DNA of 64,000 nt from Orthonyx spaldingii (GCA_013397795.1 VZTJ01004192.1:1043443-1107442), one strand, 5' to 3'. Positions 25,901 through 40,199 are shown, counted from the stretch's first letter. Numbers and translations are program-made. The notes: generated from the sequence alone by a model not told the origin.

Positions 25901-28340
25901 TCTGAGAACGCATCCTTCTGGGTGCAGAAGGAATTCCAGCAGCATTTCTCCAGTCCTGTGAGCACAGTGATTGGTTATTCCCAAGCGAGGTGGGCCAAGG
26001 CAGCAGTCACAGCATAACTGCAGAATGGATTTCAGCATGAGCAGGACGATGTAGGCATGCCACAGGTCCGTTTCCCTAGTGCAACCCCTGAAAAGTCATG
26101 GCCAGATGCTAGACAGGACCCAAGACACCATTTTTCAATGCGCAGGAAAGATTAACCTGGTCTAGTTTATTTCCAATGTGAAATGCAAGGAGAGAAATGC
26201 AGGTGCCTTCCTTGGGGTTTTGAATCCCTAAGAGAGAAGAAAAGGCTCTGCAGAGGGTGGGACCAACCCAATTCTGTGTTTCTGAGAAGAGTATTTTCCT
26301 CCATGGTGACACTGGAGCTGCTGCAGGCTGCACCACACACACATCTGCTGTTTCCCATGTAAACATCATGCAGCATGGGTGAATAACAAGCAAAGACACC
26401 TGTGCCTGCACTTCAGTTGATCATTTTCCTAATTATATGACATTTTTTCATGGGTCAAAACATACTAAAACAACCACTTAGTGGAAAGCTGGTTAGAGGT
26501 GTGTGACTGACTCACTAATAAAATTGCTGCTCATTTAGTACGTGTCAGAAGAGTCCAAAGCACCTACAGGATTTTGAGCCTGATTTTCTTTTCTCTAACA
26601 CTGAAGCAAAATGCAACCACATTTGGGGGACTGGGAGAGAAAAAACACCACTAGTGTGTGTCTGTGCATGAGCAATGACTGATAGGGGTCATTCCTGATT
26701 TGCTTCAGTGTAAGGGAAAAGAACAGTTTCCTGAGGCAGCTTTGGTCTTGCCCACACACAACGAGTTGCTGTCCTTCCCAAGAGAGGAAGCGGGGTAGAG
26801 AGTGCACAAGAGAGACCATTGCAAGGACTGCAAAAGGGGAGGGAGGAGCACAGATCTTGCAGAAGGGGTTTATTATCCAGTTTGGAGGTGGGGACACACA
26901 TAACTCTGGGAAGCTTTCAATATGTGCTTTTGTCATGGTTTCTACAGGTGCTTCCAACCATGTTGCTGAGCGTTCCATTGTGCCAAAGTGTTTGTGTTGT
27001 CTTAACGCCCTTTATGAATCATGTCTGTGCTATACAGGTTTTATGTTTTGAAGAGCCACAAGATCTAACGAGAACTTTTGCTGTCACTGGCATAGTGCAA
27101 TTATTTATTGGAAGAGAAGCAGTCAGGTATGAAATGAATGAATTTCATAAGCAACTTCTTTTTAACGTGTTCTTTCAGTTCTTTTTCCCTTGAGACTTCC
27201 CACCATCCTGTGCCTGCTTTCCCCACTTGATCCATTGTGAGAAGATTGATTTCCAAAGAAAAAAATACTATTTTGAAAGACTTGTCTGAAATCATAACTG
27301 ACTGGCAGGGAGAGAATTTAATAGGGGGAGATGAAACTGGGACACTGGAGATAAGAAGTTAATAGGGGATTTAGTCATATACACAAAACAGCACCAGACA
27401 GGTGGATGTAAAACAGCTCTTTGATTTTCTTCAGAGCTTGCTGTAGTGAACAGCACATTCTCTGAATGTCAGCAAGGATACCTCTGTAACCATCTCAAAT
27501 GTAAGTGGCCACTTATTGCAGGTTATATGATCTAGATGACTGGAGCTGCAGAGAAATGGTGCTTGTATATTCATGCCACTCAGTTGTAGAGAACCCCACT
27601 ACATTGAAGCCCACAAGATCAGTGTCAGAGGAAAATAAAAGACGTAAAACATGTAACTATTCCACAGCAGAATTCTAGGATTGTTACCCTGCTGCCTTCA
27701 TTTCAAAGCACTGCTGGAAATAAACTTTAAGATGAGCTCTTCGAGGGCACCATTGGTTTTATTGCAAGGGGCTTCAAAGCACAACACGAGTGTGCATATT
27801 TTAAGCACAGTGTTACATGTTTTAAACAACAGCATCAAGGAAGCAAAATATCTCCAGAATTAAAGAGTGAAATGGAGCACCTCTATATCCCTTGTGTTTG
27901 CACAGAGAAAAAGTCTAGCATTTCCCTGATCTGTAGAGATATATTGTGGTTCATTCTCCTGGACGGCTTGGAAATGGCAGGAACTATTCCAGGGTGTCCC
28001 AGAACTCCCATGGTCCCAGACAATTGCTCCAGGAGTTCATCAGCATTAAAACATGGCAGCACACTCTTTGTAGGCTCATTGCTGCAAGCAGCAGGGAGAA
28101 GTGGAGGTGTTGGCTGTGGCCTGAAGGACCCATAATATAGCTGCTAGGACACAGGGCACAAACCAAAGCCAGGACTGCAAGGTAAAGAAAAAAATAAACT
28201 AGAGCAAGTGGGGAGGTAGGCCTTCAAATCTGTAAATTAGTAGGACTTACTGCCTGACAGTAGATGACTTTCAATGTCCAAATTCACCCAGTTATTTAGA
28301 TGTCTAACTCCCATTAATTTAAAAATACTTGACGGCCTAC
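22916..28340. other. Gene-free unique sequence
   Basis: No gene is supported. The minus-strand frames at 24479-24883 (134 codons) and 26595-26978 (127 codons) and the plus-strand frame at 26819-27193 (124 codons) lack recognisable domains and overlap other frames. A stretch near 24040-24215 looks compositionally like conserved noncoding DNA. No RNA gene was recognised. Confidence 0.55.
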
Positions 28341-28379
28341 CTTTTTTTCTCTTTTGGGGGGGGTTTGGTCTTTTTTTTG
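28341..28379. repeat. T/G-rich low-complexity tract
   Basis: The tract runs CTTTTTTTCTC, then TTTTGGGGGGGG, then TTTGGTC and T8. It is one of several similar G-run plus T-run tracts in the window, alongside those at 2125-2143, 8424-8452, 34964-34989, 40109-40199 and 63324-63347. Confidence 0.8.
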
Positions 28380-31300
28380 CATGAATTTCTCAGCTGCACA
28401 AGGAAGGAATAATTGCTTTCCTTTACTTTATGGGGTGATGTGAGGACAAATATCAAAGGCTGTCAGGCTTGGTTAGGGTACTGGAAAGGACAGAGCAAGC
28501 TCACTGCACATCAACAAGTATGTGAGCTATCAAGCTGGCTTTAGGACAGAACTGTAAGGATCTAATCTGTGTGCAAGATGAGGACAATAAGTTGGATCAA
28601 CTTACTACTCATCTGCTATTCATGGTTCAACTCAAATATTGAAGTATGCACTCAAATGTGAGGTAGATGTTGTTAAGTTTAATTTTTTTTTTTTTAACTT
28701 TAGAGGTTTATATTTCTCCTATGTTTTCTCTTCACAGAGCTGACCCTACTAGCTCAGTGCCAAACATGCCAGTTTACAGGTACCATCAAAATGTAGAACT
28801 CATGAAAATGTATATTGCAGCTAGTTTTCACCTCTGATAGCAAAAAATCAGTGCAGACTTGCCCCATGTGTGTCATTGAAGTCCTTCTGTAGGTGTCATC
28901 ACCATCTAATTAGAAAACCTTCCAGTCTTCCTTGGCCTTCCTCATGGTCGTATAGAGAAGAGGCACCAGCAGAAGCCTTCAGCTGTTACAAACACTGCTT
29001 TGGCAGCTCCAGTTGTTTTCAATGCCCATTTATTAGATCTTGCCTTCAGCTGAGGCAAGGCACACACCTATTTCTTCATACTACACCCAGGCCTGGGCTC
29101 TGCAACAGCCCTTGGAGAACCTGGGTGAGTTAGTGCTCAGCACATTGAACGTGGGAGAGACTATGATGGAATTTTCCTCCATTGCAATATATTTTTGCAG
29201 ATATGTTCTTTCTCTTCTTCTCAGGAATTAGAGATTGGTGGTTTTTTTCTTTTTTTGAGTACTTTCACAGGTTCTGGATGTTTCTGGTTTGTTGGTTTTT
29301 TTGGCTTTTTTTTTTTTTTTTTTCCAAAGCATGAGACACTGACTTCTGTTAAAGGTGTTTTATTGGCATCACTGAACCTTTGAATCAGGTACAACAAATT
29401 CTTCCTGATGCAAAACCAAGTTGCACAGGGATAGGGAATAAGATTATATTTACTACTCTAGGCTTTGCGTCTCTTTCTCCACAAGTTTTATTTCAGTGAC
29501 CTCTGCACAGCTGCTCTTGATGCTGTTCCCTGTAGGAAGAGAATTACTCTCTCCCTTGAGCTTTGCAATGCCTAAGAGATTCAGAAGCTAAACTGGAAAT
29601 TTTCAATATCAATTACACCTTTACTGCTGAAATACAGCTGCCTGTGAACAGTCATGAGGTTTTTTTTACTGCTAATAGGAAAAGAATCTCACACAGTTGT
29701 TAATTAACACTGCTCCAGATTTATCATTTTTTCAACAGGATAGCCTTGGGATGGATTTAACCCCTTGCTCTTCTGGAAGTAGTTTAAATGACTTAGTCTT
29801 ATTTAAGAGCATAGGATAAATTGTTGACTGGGGTGTTTCAAAGGATGGGATTCTTGGTGGAGGTTGCTGCCCTGATGCCACTGAAATCCAGTAGGATTTT
29901 GGTGTGGCTCATCCCTGAGGTCACTCTGATTATTGCAGTAATGGGCAGCAATTACCAGGCTCACAGTAAGTTGCAGAGGTCTATCATCAGAGAGTCCTGA
30001 TTGCCTAGAGCAAGAATGAATTGCATTTCTTGACCCATTAGTGATCTCTAATTTTATGCGAAGTATTGCTTCTTAATTCACTTATTGAGGTTAATATTGA
30101 AAAGCTTTGCTTACTTTGAATACTCTTCCTCTTATCATTTGCAATTAACAGTGGTGCAGTAGGGAGAAATGAAAGATCAATGAAGCCTCTCTTATCTTTT
30201 AGTATCCACCTTGTGAGGTGAATTTCTATTCTTTTAAAAGGCCACAGCATTGGGTTCATTCTGAAGATGGATGTTTTTGAGACTACTTGGCAACTTTACA
30301 CCACTTGTATGTCAGACTTGATCACTAATTCCTGCCTCTGTCAAAGGTTAATAGAGGATTGCTGTGTGTGTAGTTGTGCCTCACTGAGGAAAGGGGTCAA
30401 ATAGGTTTGTAGGGATGAACCTCTATTGATTGCCAGGAGTATTTAAAATAATTGGACTCAAGCAATCAGATTACCCAATTATGATTATGAGATGGGTCTA
30501 TATGGGGTAATGTACATGCTTGACATAGATTGCAACTGATTCAGCTTCATTGGTCTTAACATGCTGAATTTTCATTCATTTCCTTATTAAAGCTGAGACT
30601 AATTAGAATAAGTTTTAGGTATCAGTATATAAAATTGACTATAAATTCATAAAATAAAATGTATCTTTAGAGAACACATAAGGGAGTGGGTCTTCACTTA
30701 TGAGTGAGGGAATAAACTGGGTGTTACAAGCATTGATGAGGTCAGCCTATGACAAAAAGAATGCAGGTGTCTCTCAGAGATACCCACGGAACATGAGTCA
30801 TTTACCTGTTCTTGTAACTATTTACCAGAGGGTGAAAGAAAACCCAAAAAACCACAAACAAAAACAAACCATGGGAATTACGGACCTAAGTCACAGGAAC
30901 ACATTGCAAAAATAGCTTTACCACTCGGAGGGTGGAGATCTGCAGTCATATCCACCAGAGGCATCCTTTAGAAACCTAACTCCCCCATAAGGATTCTCAT
31001 GTGTTTCTGCAGTCTTTTAGGAATGCTGCAAATGTAGTCAGGAGGCAGGAAGACCCAAAGCTCTGGGGTCCTGCTAGCCAGGGGGCTCCTTTTACACTGT
31101 AGGAAGGAAACTCAAATATATGATTCCAAACTGTTGATGTCAAAGACCAATAATGCAGACAACCCAAAATGTGTTATTTTTGAAAGCTTGCCCTATTTTC
31201 CTGATTCCAGGAGGACCAACTCGCTGTTTTAAACATGAGCCATTCATGACTTCAAATTTCAATATAAAACTGTGGTGTTGCTGCTGGGAGACATTCAGGG

Positions 31301-34084
31301 TTACAGCGCTGAGGAAGCAAGCAAAACCTTCTTGCTCTGCCTTAACAAACAACATAGAAATTAATCTTTTTAAGGCTTTCAGGCAAGCAGTCAAGTTATT
31401 AACAAATCTGTTTCTTTTTTAATTGTTCTTAAGGATTTCAATTTCCCCCTACTTTGCGTGTTACACTGGGAAGCATTTGCATTTTTACACTTGTGATAAG
31501 CTGCAGCCACTGCCATGGAGTACAAAGTGAGCACACTCCCGTGCCATAATCCAAGATGTCACAAACAGGAAAATCTTCTCAGTTAGCTAAACTAAGGAAG
31601 AAATAAGGCAAAGTTTGAAGCATTTGGAAAAGTGTTTTAAGCCAAGTCAAAAGTCCAGTGACTTTTGTCTTGTATGTATTGAAAAGTGGAAGAATGGTCC
31701 TACAGGGTAAGGGCACAGGTCCACCTGACCCACTATCCCAATTTGATAGGAAATAAGAGAAGAAGATGAAGAACCAGACTTGAATACAGTGGTGTATTCC
31801 CAGCTAGTACTTGAAGAGTTAAGACCAAACACCAGAAGTTCTCCAGGTTAAATAGCATTAATTCAATGGTAGCCAGAGCCACACGACAAAAGCTGGGTTG
31901 TTGTCATGGGTATTTCAAGGATCTACTTTCATTACTGCATGAAGTTTACTTTAAAAAAAAAGGAAAAGATAGAAAAAGCTCACAAACCTGGCTAAGAGCC
32001 AGACTCCAAGTTCATTGCTATCAAAATAAAGATGCTGTGAAACAAAGTGGACTTTTGAGTCAGGAAAGGGGAAGAACAAGCTTGCTGTTGTATTTTTAAA
32101 TTGGCATTACCATAATCAGTCCCGCTAGTATAATTTGGAGGTGAAGAGTTCACTTTTTCCTGCCATCCCGGCACTTTTTTCATAGTCCAGACCCACAGAG
32201 TTAATTGTAGCATGCCATCCTTTCAAATGCATGGCTCATCAAAGGCAACTGCGGCAACCACAGGCTGCCAGCACTGGCTGGGATATTCTGCTTCAGGCAC
32301 CGAAAAGGTTAAGGCTGTTGACACTTCAACATTATTAATTAGGTTCTAAAAACCTTGTAGGTCATTGTGCTGGAAAGCATAAGTGGAAAGTTCCTACATC
32401 TATTATCATGGTTATTTCACCTCTGCTGTGGATTCAGAAAGTTATCTTCACAGGCAGAAATGCTTTCTTTAAGTGAGAATTTGGATGTTGCAATGACTGG
32501 GATATCTGGGACAAGATCTCAACGCTGTCCAGAATTTCTACAAGCAGAGACCAAATTATCATCAGCCCCGTGCTCATCCATAGAAAGAGTTGTAAAAGCT
32601 GCAATGGAATAGGGGAAATCACACTTCTAAAAATTTGATTCTCTCTCCTTTCTGGGGCTTGCAAAATGTTTTACCAACATTTGCAACTACCCTCTTCATA
32701 TAGTAAAGTTTTATGTGCTGGTTTTACAGGTGGGTGAATAAGTTAGAGAGGGATGGAGGGATCTTCCTGTACTCTGGCAGATCCTCTTTACTCCTTTTCA
32801 ACCCTGCTGGGTTGCTGGGAAGAGCTGAAAATCTTCACTGGCAGTTTCTCAGTGAAAGCAGTTTTCTTGCACAAGATCTCAAGTTCTTTGTCTGGGAAAC
32901 AATAGAGGTCATACCTGCAGGGCCAATTAGAAATTGATTCTCAAATCATCCACAAGCAGGGGCTTGCCAGCCCTCAATAACGTGGCCTTTCACAGCTCTG
33001 GGTTTTGGGTGGCTTCTTTGCCCCCATGCTCCATCATCAACCCTGTGTTGTCTTTGGAGCTATTGCAGGAGAGAGGCTGGAGGGTTACAGGACTCAAGTC
33101 CGGCAAGTTATCCATTGGCACCTTGCAGTGCCCTTTTCAGCCTGCAGTGCCTGTGCGTAAAGGCAGCCCTGGGGGAGAAGATGTGCTGTGCACAAACTGG
33201 TTCACTGAGGACCCCTCACTAAGGAGCCTGGGATGTGACCTAGAGCTGTGCTGAAGGGGACACATGGCTGTGAGACCAGGTGAGCTGAAGCTTTCCTGTA
33301 ATGCTGTGGTTCTCTCTGTGTGTGCAGAGATGCCTCTGACAAGCACCTGTGGTTTGGGTTGGCAAGGTAGCAAGTGTTTTTTAATTAAGTAAGACTTCTC
33401 TACTCCTTTCACGGAGTGGCTCATCAGGGAAGCATAGGGCTAAAAGGCCATTGAACTGAATAGGACCATGACACATTTTCCTATGATTTGTGTTAAGAGA
33501 GTAGTGATTTAAAATCATGCCATGGCCACCTGCTTTATTACTTCAGGGCCGGTCAAAGGTATATTCTCCAGAAGCCAGTTTTCCTAGGAAAAGCTACTTT
33601 AGCCTAAGGACAATCTCAGCTGAAGTTACTGTGTCACACATTTGAGGGAATTTTAAGCAAAAAAATATGGAAAGCAGGAGAAGACGGGGAACCTCATGAA
33701 TTTTTTGTAAAAAGGAAAAATATCTCTCTTCTTTTTCTCTTTGAAAAAAGGAGTGTTTGAACAAGGAAAAAATTGACATTGATTCTGAAAGTTATTCCAT
33801 CAAAAGGCTTTGGTTCCTCTGAAACACCCACAGTGCTTTAATATGGGTGTGCATTACCCCTCATCCCTTGTGCTGACACTCGTAGCACCCATTGTAAGGC
33901 AGGACCTCTGCCTGCTCAGTGCTGCTCAAAATCAGAGTAAAAGGACAGTCTGTGCTGCGAGGAGTTTAAATCCCACACTCTTAGTCTTAATCTTGCTTGG
34001 TGTTTTGAGTCCTGCGGCAGATTTGGTGACACGGGTGCTGTCAGCTTGCTGCCATTGAGAGGCCTCTGCAGCAGGCAGACTTTC
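28380..34084. other. Gene-free unique sequence
   Basis: No gene is recognisable and all open frames are under about 110 codons. T runs lie at 28683-28695 and 29306-29323. An A/C-rich tract near 30838-30870 (AAACCACAAACAAAAACAAACC type) is the complement of the window's T/G tracts. The segment 30430-30660 is AT-rich with several homeodomain-like cores. A stretch near 32720-32760 vaguely recalls the start of a MIR-type SINE in antisense, too weak to annotate. Confidence 0.55.
29306..29323. repeat. Poly-T homopolymer (18 bases)
   Basis: A T run is preceded by GGTTTGTTGGTTTTTTTGGC, so it belongs to a longer T/G-rich tract from about 29286. It encodes nothing; frames crossing it give runs of phenylalanine. 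Confidence 0.9.
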
Positions 34085-34400
34085 CTTCAAAATGCTGTAT
34101 TAATTGCTATTATGTTTTGCTTTCTGGTTGTGGCATGTCAGTAATCTGCTACTTACAAATGTCTGCTCCCTAGGGAGAAAATAAATCACATGTATTTTTT
34201 GGAACCAATCCTGCTTCAATACTTAGGAAATGCATTTGGTAATAATATTGGCTGTAATCCTCCTGAGAGAAATTAATTATAAACATGTAGCAAGGTAATC
34301 AGGAAGCTGCTCTTGCTGTGACATTGAGCAAGGAACACCAAAGCAAGCGGAAAGTTTGGATTGAATTAAAACCGAAGCGTGTTGTATTTCCGTGGGTCAG
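34085..34400. promoter_or_regulatory. Candidate conserved noncoding element (weak)
   Basis: This non-repetitive stretch contains AATTAATTATAAAC, ATTAATTGCTATTATG, GCATTTGGTAATAATATTGG and CAAGGAACACCAAAG-like motifs without an open frame. The texture resembles vertebrate developmental enhancers. There is no direct evidence of function, and the boundaries are nominal. Confidence 0.18.
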
Positions 34401-37400
34401 ATGGGATACAATGCCGTGCTTAGGAGCCCCTGATTCAGGGGCAGGGAAAGGGGAGTTGGTTTGAACAAAATAAGGAATTACAGCATGATGTCTTTATAAC
34501 ATGACCGCAGATGTGCTGGTCCAAAGGTAGAGATTGCTTCTGGTAAGGTGGTGGATGCTGGTCTTAAGATGTACATGTGTGGCTTTGTTCCTGTGCCTGC
34601 CCATGAGTGCGTAGGAGCAGAACACCTTGAGGGTTAAAATAGAGTCATAATCAACAATAGTGTTATTGCACTGCTTCTTGTGTATCGCTGTCTCTTTGCT
34701 CTCATCTTCCCGTTCATCCCTGGAATCTCAGAGATCTCCATCCACCCCTACCATCTTCTCTTTGCCTCTCTCCTCAAGCTTTTCCTCCCAGGCAGATGAA
34801 CAACTGAGTTTTGTTTTGCCTCTTCTTTGGCCTTCCTCACTTAGCATTTCCCAGCATGGTAATACCAATTTGCTCACCATTAAAACAAAAATGAACGTGG
34901 TTTTCTTGAAGCAATTTCACATGAAGGCAAAGAAAAAAAAATCTGCTTGTATCCCTGTTTCTTTATTTTGTTTGGGGTTTTTTTTTTTATTAGCATCAGG
35001 ACCTGTTCAGGTGCATGGAATATTAGAAGTCTGTCCATATATACTGGATTAATGGGCTAAGCATGAGGGAGGTGGTTAAAAGTAAGGAGAAATGCAGCTT
35101 CTCCCATGACACGTATTCACCCCACCCCCAGCCACTCAGTGTTAAACAGTGCCACTATTTAACTTATCACAGGGACACTTTATAGCCTGAGAAAGTGAGA
35201 GATACAAGAGTCATTTGAAATTATAGGGGGGAACCAAAGTAGCAGTTCTGTGGTAGAGTGGTGTGTTCACTCTGGAAAACCCCTGCTCCCTGGTGAGGCA
35301 AGGCTGGGGGGATGGCAGCTCCATACGGCTTTGGCCCTACCCCCACATGGTTGTAAATATTTTCTGAGCTTACCAAACCTCTTTCAAATGGCTGCAATGT
35401 TCACCTTCAGGTAGTTACTGCAACTGACCTTATCTGCTTTCTGCAACATTTAAGCCCTCAAAGCTTCCAATTCTGTTTTTATTTGGGACGAGGTAATTTT
35501 TATACAGGCTGTCCAGCCGTTCTTGCGCTCAGTTTTTGTACAGGTCTTCCTTTGTCTCTTTTCCATCTCACCTCTGGGCAATCACATCTGTTATTTTAAA
35601 ATAACTTTTGTGAGATCTGAAGTATGTAGAAGGAAAAAAAAAAACCAGTTCAAAGAGAAGCAAAGAATACTAAAATCAAGATAGTGCCACTGTCTTTTAA
35701 GAAATGACAACATTGCCATTTTTTCTCTTTACTTCTAAGAGATTAAAGCTGAAAGCACTGATGATGCAAAGACTTGCCTGTGTTTAGCTTCCTTAGGTAG
35801 TCACATCAACATAATTTGGATAGTTTCCACTCAGTGTATTTGTGTTGCTTTTAAATAGATTGTTGTCCTTTAGAAAAATCATCCCATCTTGCATAGTTCA
35901 TTCTTCCAGCTATCTGTATAGGAAGTTCCATTTTTCCTTTGAAATATATTGTGAAATGAAAATTCAAGGCTGAAATCCTTCAAGAAATGTAATTTGCTAT
36001 GGTTGAATGGCTGGCTTCTAATAAGATGACTCCTTTCATGTCTGAGGTCACTAACTTGGTAACATATGCCATCCCTGGTCTCCAGAAAGTGCCTAATGAA
36101 CACACTCCTCAGAGGCTGGAAAAAACCCCAGGGTCTGTGTTCAAGGTACAAGAGTATAAAATTTGACACTGGTGTTGCAAGGTGCTAGTCTTCACCTTTT
36201 AAATTAGTGGAGTCCACAGATTGCCAGGTCTCCGTGAAGGTCTGACATTGCTCTTGTCTGTTTAGAAAGGCCTGGATATGAAGAAATCCTCTACATGGCT
36301 GCACCCCCCTTTTCTTTAGCTCCAAGTATTAGCAAAGGGCTGAAGGCCATCAGGCAGGCTGGGCTGACATGCATCTGGCATGCAAATGGGGAGGCAACGC
36401 TGCCGGAAGGGAGAACCAGAGCATGCCAGGATGCTGGTGGGTTCATTGTTATTAGTTTTGTATCCCCATGAGCCTGCTTCCCATGAATACTTGATAAAGC
36501 CCAAGAAGGTCACTACAGCTTGTTTACTCTCCATATGGCACTCCTGCATGTCCCTGCTCTGTGTGTGTGTGTGCATGTGACTGTTATCCTTTAGCCCATG
36601 GCACTCATCCAGGTCCCCCTTTTTCCTTACCTGATTAATTCATGGACAGGGGAATAAAAGGACAAGTTCTTTATTATTCATCACAGGTGAAAAGCTATAT
36701 GTGCTCTGAGCAAACCTGAGGGGAAGCTTTCCTGTGTTTTGTGTTTGTATGCGCCATTATGGAAGCCAATTACCGGGGAATGGGTCTCTGAACACCCTGG
36801 ATGGACTGTTTACACTTCAGTGGGTTTTGCCCGTTCAGGCACATGAGTTGAATTAGGCTGGCAACCCTCTCAAGGATAAGTAAGCTTATTCAGCAGGGAG
36901 TCACTAGCCAGTACAGATTAAAGAGGTTGCCTGGATGGAGTGTGTTAAGCCTGCAAAGAGAGTTTTGCGGGGATAATTGCCTCTGTGTTTGCTTTTGGCT
37001 GGAAAAAACTGGCTGTGCTCAAGTTTCCTATTTCTCTGTGCCATGCAAACCAAGCTGAGATAGCTTTAATAAAGTGTGCGTGAGGCAAAACAGCCCTGGG
37101 CTGCGGTCTAGGGAGGATAAAAGCTGGGAACTTGGGATGTGGCAGCTCACAGAGGTTACTGGCCTTGGTGCAAGGTGGGCAGAAAGGGCCATGCCCCTGC
37201 AGTGCCCTTGCTCCAGCCAAGGGTCTGGTGAAGCAGTTGATTTCCCTGTGAGTTGGATTTGTGTTGCCAGTGTGACTGATGGGATAGCACAGCTCCTGCT
37301 CTGATATCACATGTGGGTTTGACAGGCTTAAGAGAAGGGGCCCTGGGCTTGGATTTTGCAGTCTTGCTCAGTCTTTGGCCGTGGCTTGACAGCCGTTTAT

Positions 37401-40108
37401 ACACATTAAGTAATTTCTGTTACTGATAAGAAAAAAATGTTTTGGTATCCCTAATATAAGTAAGGAAACTGAGATAATGTGATGATTCACACCAGAAAAA
37501 TGAGTCATTCTGTCATTAAAAATTCCCTCTCTTTTGATGCAGCTGCAACACAAACTTAATGGAAACCATTTCAGTACTTCCTTGTCCTATCAGAGAAGAA
37601 TATCTTGAAGACTTCTGGAATACAAAGTCCTGTCATATATCAAATGTTCCCTGGTTCCTCATGATGCCAGCCTTATTCTTTGCTTCCCTTTGGTTATCTG
37701 CACAGGGTAATGAAGGCAATAACTCTTTTTTTTTGCTTTTAGCAGATGTGATCCAGAGTTGATCAAGTGGCAGATGCCTACCTAGGCTGGCTGGTAAATC
37801 TGTCTGTGCTAAAAATTAGGAACAGACTTATGCAGGTGAGAGCTTTCCTCCTTAAACCAGACGTAACCACACCTGCATCTCTTCAAAAATTTTGGTGCAA
37901 GGTTTCTGGAGAAACACGGTGCTTGGCACACTGCAGTGGGCATGAAAGAAACGTCACTGAAACCAATACCCACTACTGCTGTGAATGACACTGGGAGGTA
38001 CAGAGAAGAGAGAAAACATTTTGTGATTACAGCTGTTTTTCTCTCTCCTTTATCAGGTGTGTAAGGCAGAAGACACTGGGTATGGACTCTTAATAAACTG
38101 TGATAGTTTTAATAAATTTAAACATGCTCAGTAGATTTCCCATAAGGGAATTACTCACAAGCAATAAAGATGATTAATGTGAGAATTTAGCTGGACAAAA
38201 CAGATGGTGCAGCAAAGTGTTTCATGTGTTTCAAAACTGCTCTTATTTGGTGCTAATGAAGAGACTGTAATCTCCTTGTGTGTTAACTCTCCACTGATTC
38301 TGCAGCATCCTTTTGATCCCTGTTCTTTCCCTTACTCCCTCTCACTAGGAAGAGTGCTGTCCCCAGTCCATGCTAGCTACTGTATGATAACCAGCCAAAT
38401 AAGACAAGGTAGTCTGTAGTTTTAAACGAACACAGTGTCCTGCAGGTGTGCAGAAATTGTGATTTGCCTTGTCTTTGCTAGGCTGGTTTTAGCACTTGGC
38501 CAAAATCCCTGCCAACCTGCATTTCTCCTAAGAGCACATTGGTAGAGGCATGTGCTGTCAGGGTTTTTTTCCAGTTAATAGAGTCTCACACATGTGACTT
38601 CCCTTCAATCACTCTTGCCTGGCAGAACATCACTGATGCAGGAGCAGGGATGGGAACCAGCATCTCTGTGGCAGATCTGTGTAAGACAGTTGCAAGGGGA
38701 GGATGGGGACAGCAGCTGTTTTATAAAATCAGGCTTTCCTGGAGGCCTGAGATGGTCTTTGTCCTTTATTCCCTGTATTAAGCCCTTTATTCCTGGTGTC
38801 AATACAAGTCTTGTTATCACCTTTCAACAGATCTGGCTTGTGCCCATGCCTGCTGTCTAAAAGAAGTGCAGTGATGGCCCCTCAGGCAGCCTCCAAATGC
38901 CCTGCCAACTTCTGCAACTGACTCCCAGTTTGGCTCCAGTAGCACTGACAAGCCCTGGCATGGAGGTTGGTGTTGCCTTGTGCACAGTGACAGGCCAAAG
39001 TAATCCCACCACTTGTTTCTCCTGCCCTGCGGAGTCGTGGTTATCCTCTCCCATAACTGTCTAAATTGGAGCAAAGCTGAAAGGAGGAGGCAGCACCAGC
39101 AGGATCTCTCCTGCTTCCCAATGAAATGGCACCATAAAGAGCTGTGCTGTTGGGCTAAAGAGGCAATTCGAAGGGAGGAGTCCCCCCAGCGGATTTGGCT
39201 GGTCAAAACGACCTTTGGGTCTCCACATCATTGACCTGACACAATCTAGATGACAAAAACATTTATTGATTTTTGTTTATGCGGGGTGCTCAGATGTGCT
39301 TGGCATGCCCTGGTCTCTGGGCAGGGAGTAAAGAATTTTGCCAGTGGTTTCAATGGGAATCAAGAGAGCAGCAAGAAGTGAATGCCTTTGAAAAATCCTA
39401 CCTTCAGTTTGCTTTTTAATGCTAACAGAGACAAGATGTACTTCCCATGTCAGCTAGAGTTTTGTAAAGGATGAGAGATGATAGCAAGATCAGATGTTGG
39501 GCTTTAGAAAGGCTTGGAGTTGTTTTCTTTCTTTCCACACAATCATTCATTGCCAGTTGTCCACACTGGAGAGCAATGAATTAATTTTTTCCTCAAAGTT
39601 CATGCTTTAATACTGAACTAAATAAAAAACCAATTAACTACTAGATGACTGGGACAAGGCTAGATTTTTTTTTTCTGACCAATTTTTGAACACTAGGAAA
39701 AATTGTTAATGAAAAGAGTTATTCAATTCCAAAGTGTCCTCGCTTCCAGTATTTAATTAAGTGATGTTCTAAATGATAGCACATCTTTACAGCAGAATAG
39801 GGCAAGGAAGAAAGCTTTCTTCCGCTCACTGCCATGAATGTCTCTGCTAATTAGAAGAGCAGTACTACTATGCAGCAGGTATTATCTTGTTTTGTAGAAA
39901 CTCTTCCCTTTCTTGTGTCTGGTGAGAGGAGAAAGAAGTATTTACATAAACAGGCAGGAACACACACAGGGGATATACTGTTTATTTTGATTCACAAGGC
40001 TTTGGTCCACTGTCAACTCAACCTAGATGCTCTTTATCTGAATATTTCATCAGAGACGCTGGGATTTCCTAATGTGGTGATGTCTGAACAGTGTTGCTGT
40101 GTGATAGG
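34401..40108. other. Gene-free unique sequence
   Basis: No gene is supported. The 130-codon plus-strand frame at 34660-35052 is serine-, leucine- and phenylalanine-rich and runs into a T tract. The frames at 36945-37310 and 38817-39206 (minus) have no motif I know. A T/G tract lies at 34964-34989 and a short GT microsatellite at 36559-36573. Confidence 0.55.
36559..36573. repeat. Short (GT)n microsatellite
   Basis: About seven uninterrupted dinucleotide units follow CCCTGCTC and end at GCATGTGA. Confidence 0.85.
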
Positions 40109-40199
40109 TTTTTTGTTTGTTTGTTTGTTGGGGTTTTTTTGTTTGTTTTGTTTGGGGCTTTTTTTTTGTTTGGTTGGTTTTTTTGGGTTTTTTTTTTTT
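40109..40199. repeat. (TTTG)n / T-G-rich low-complexity tract
   Basis: About 90 bases consist almost only of T and G, starting with several TTTG units, then G-runs alternating with T-runs, ending TTTTTTTTTA. It has no coding meaning: the 187-codon frame at 39870-40433 is open only because T/G-rich DNA contains few stops in that register (it reads as F, L, G and C), so that frame is not called as a gene. Confidence 0.9.

Noticed and set aside
32720..32765. TTTTACAGGTGGGTGAATAAG resembling a MIR-type SINE in antisense
   Set aside because: Only a few dozen bases show vague similarity and the rest of the SINE could not be followed.
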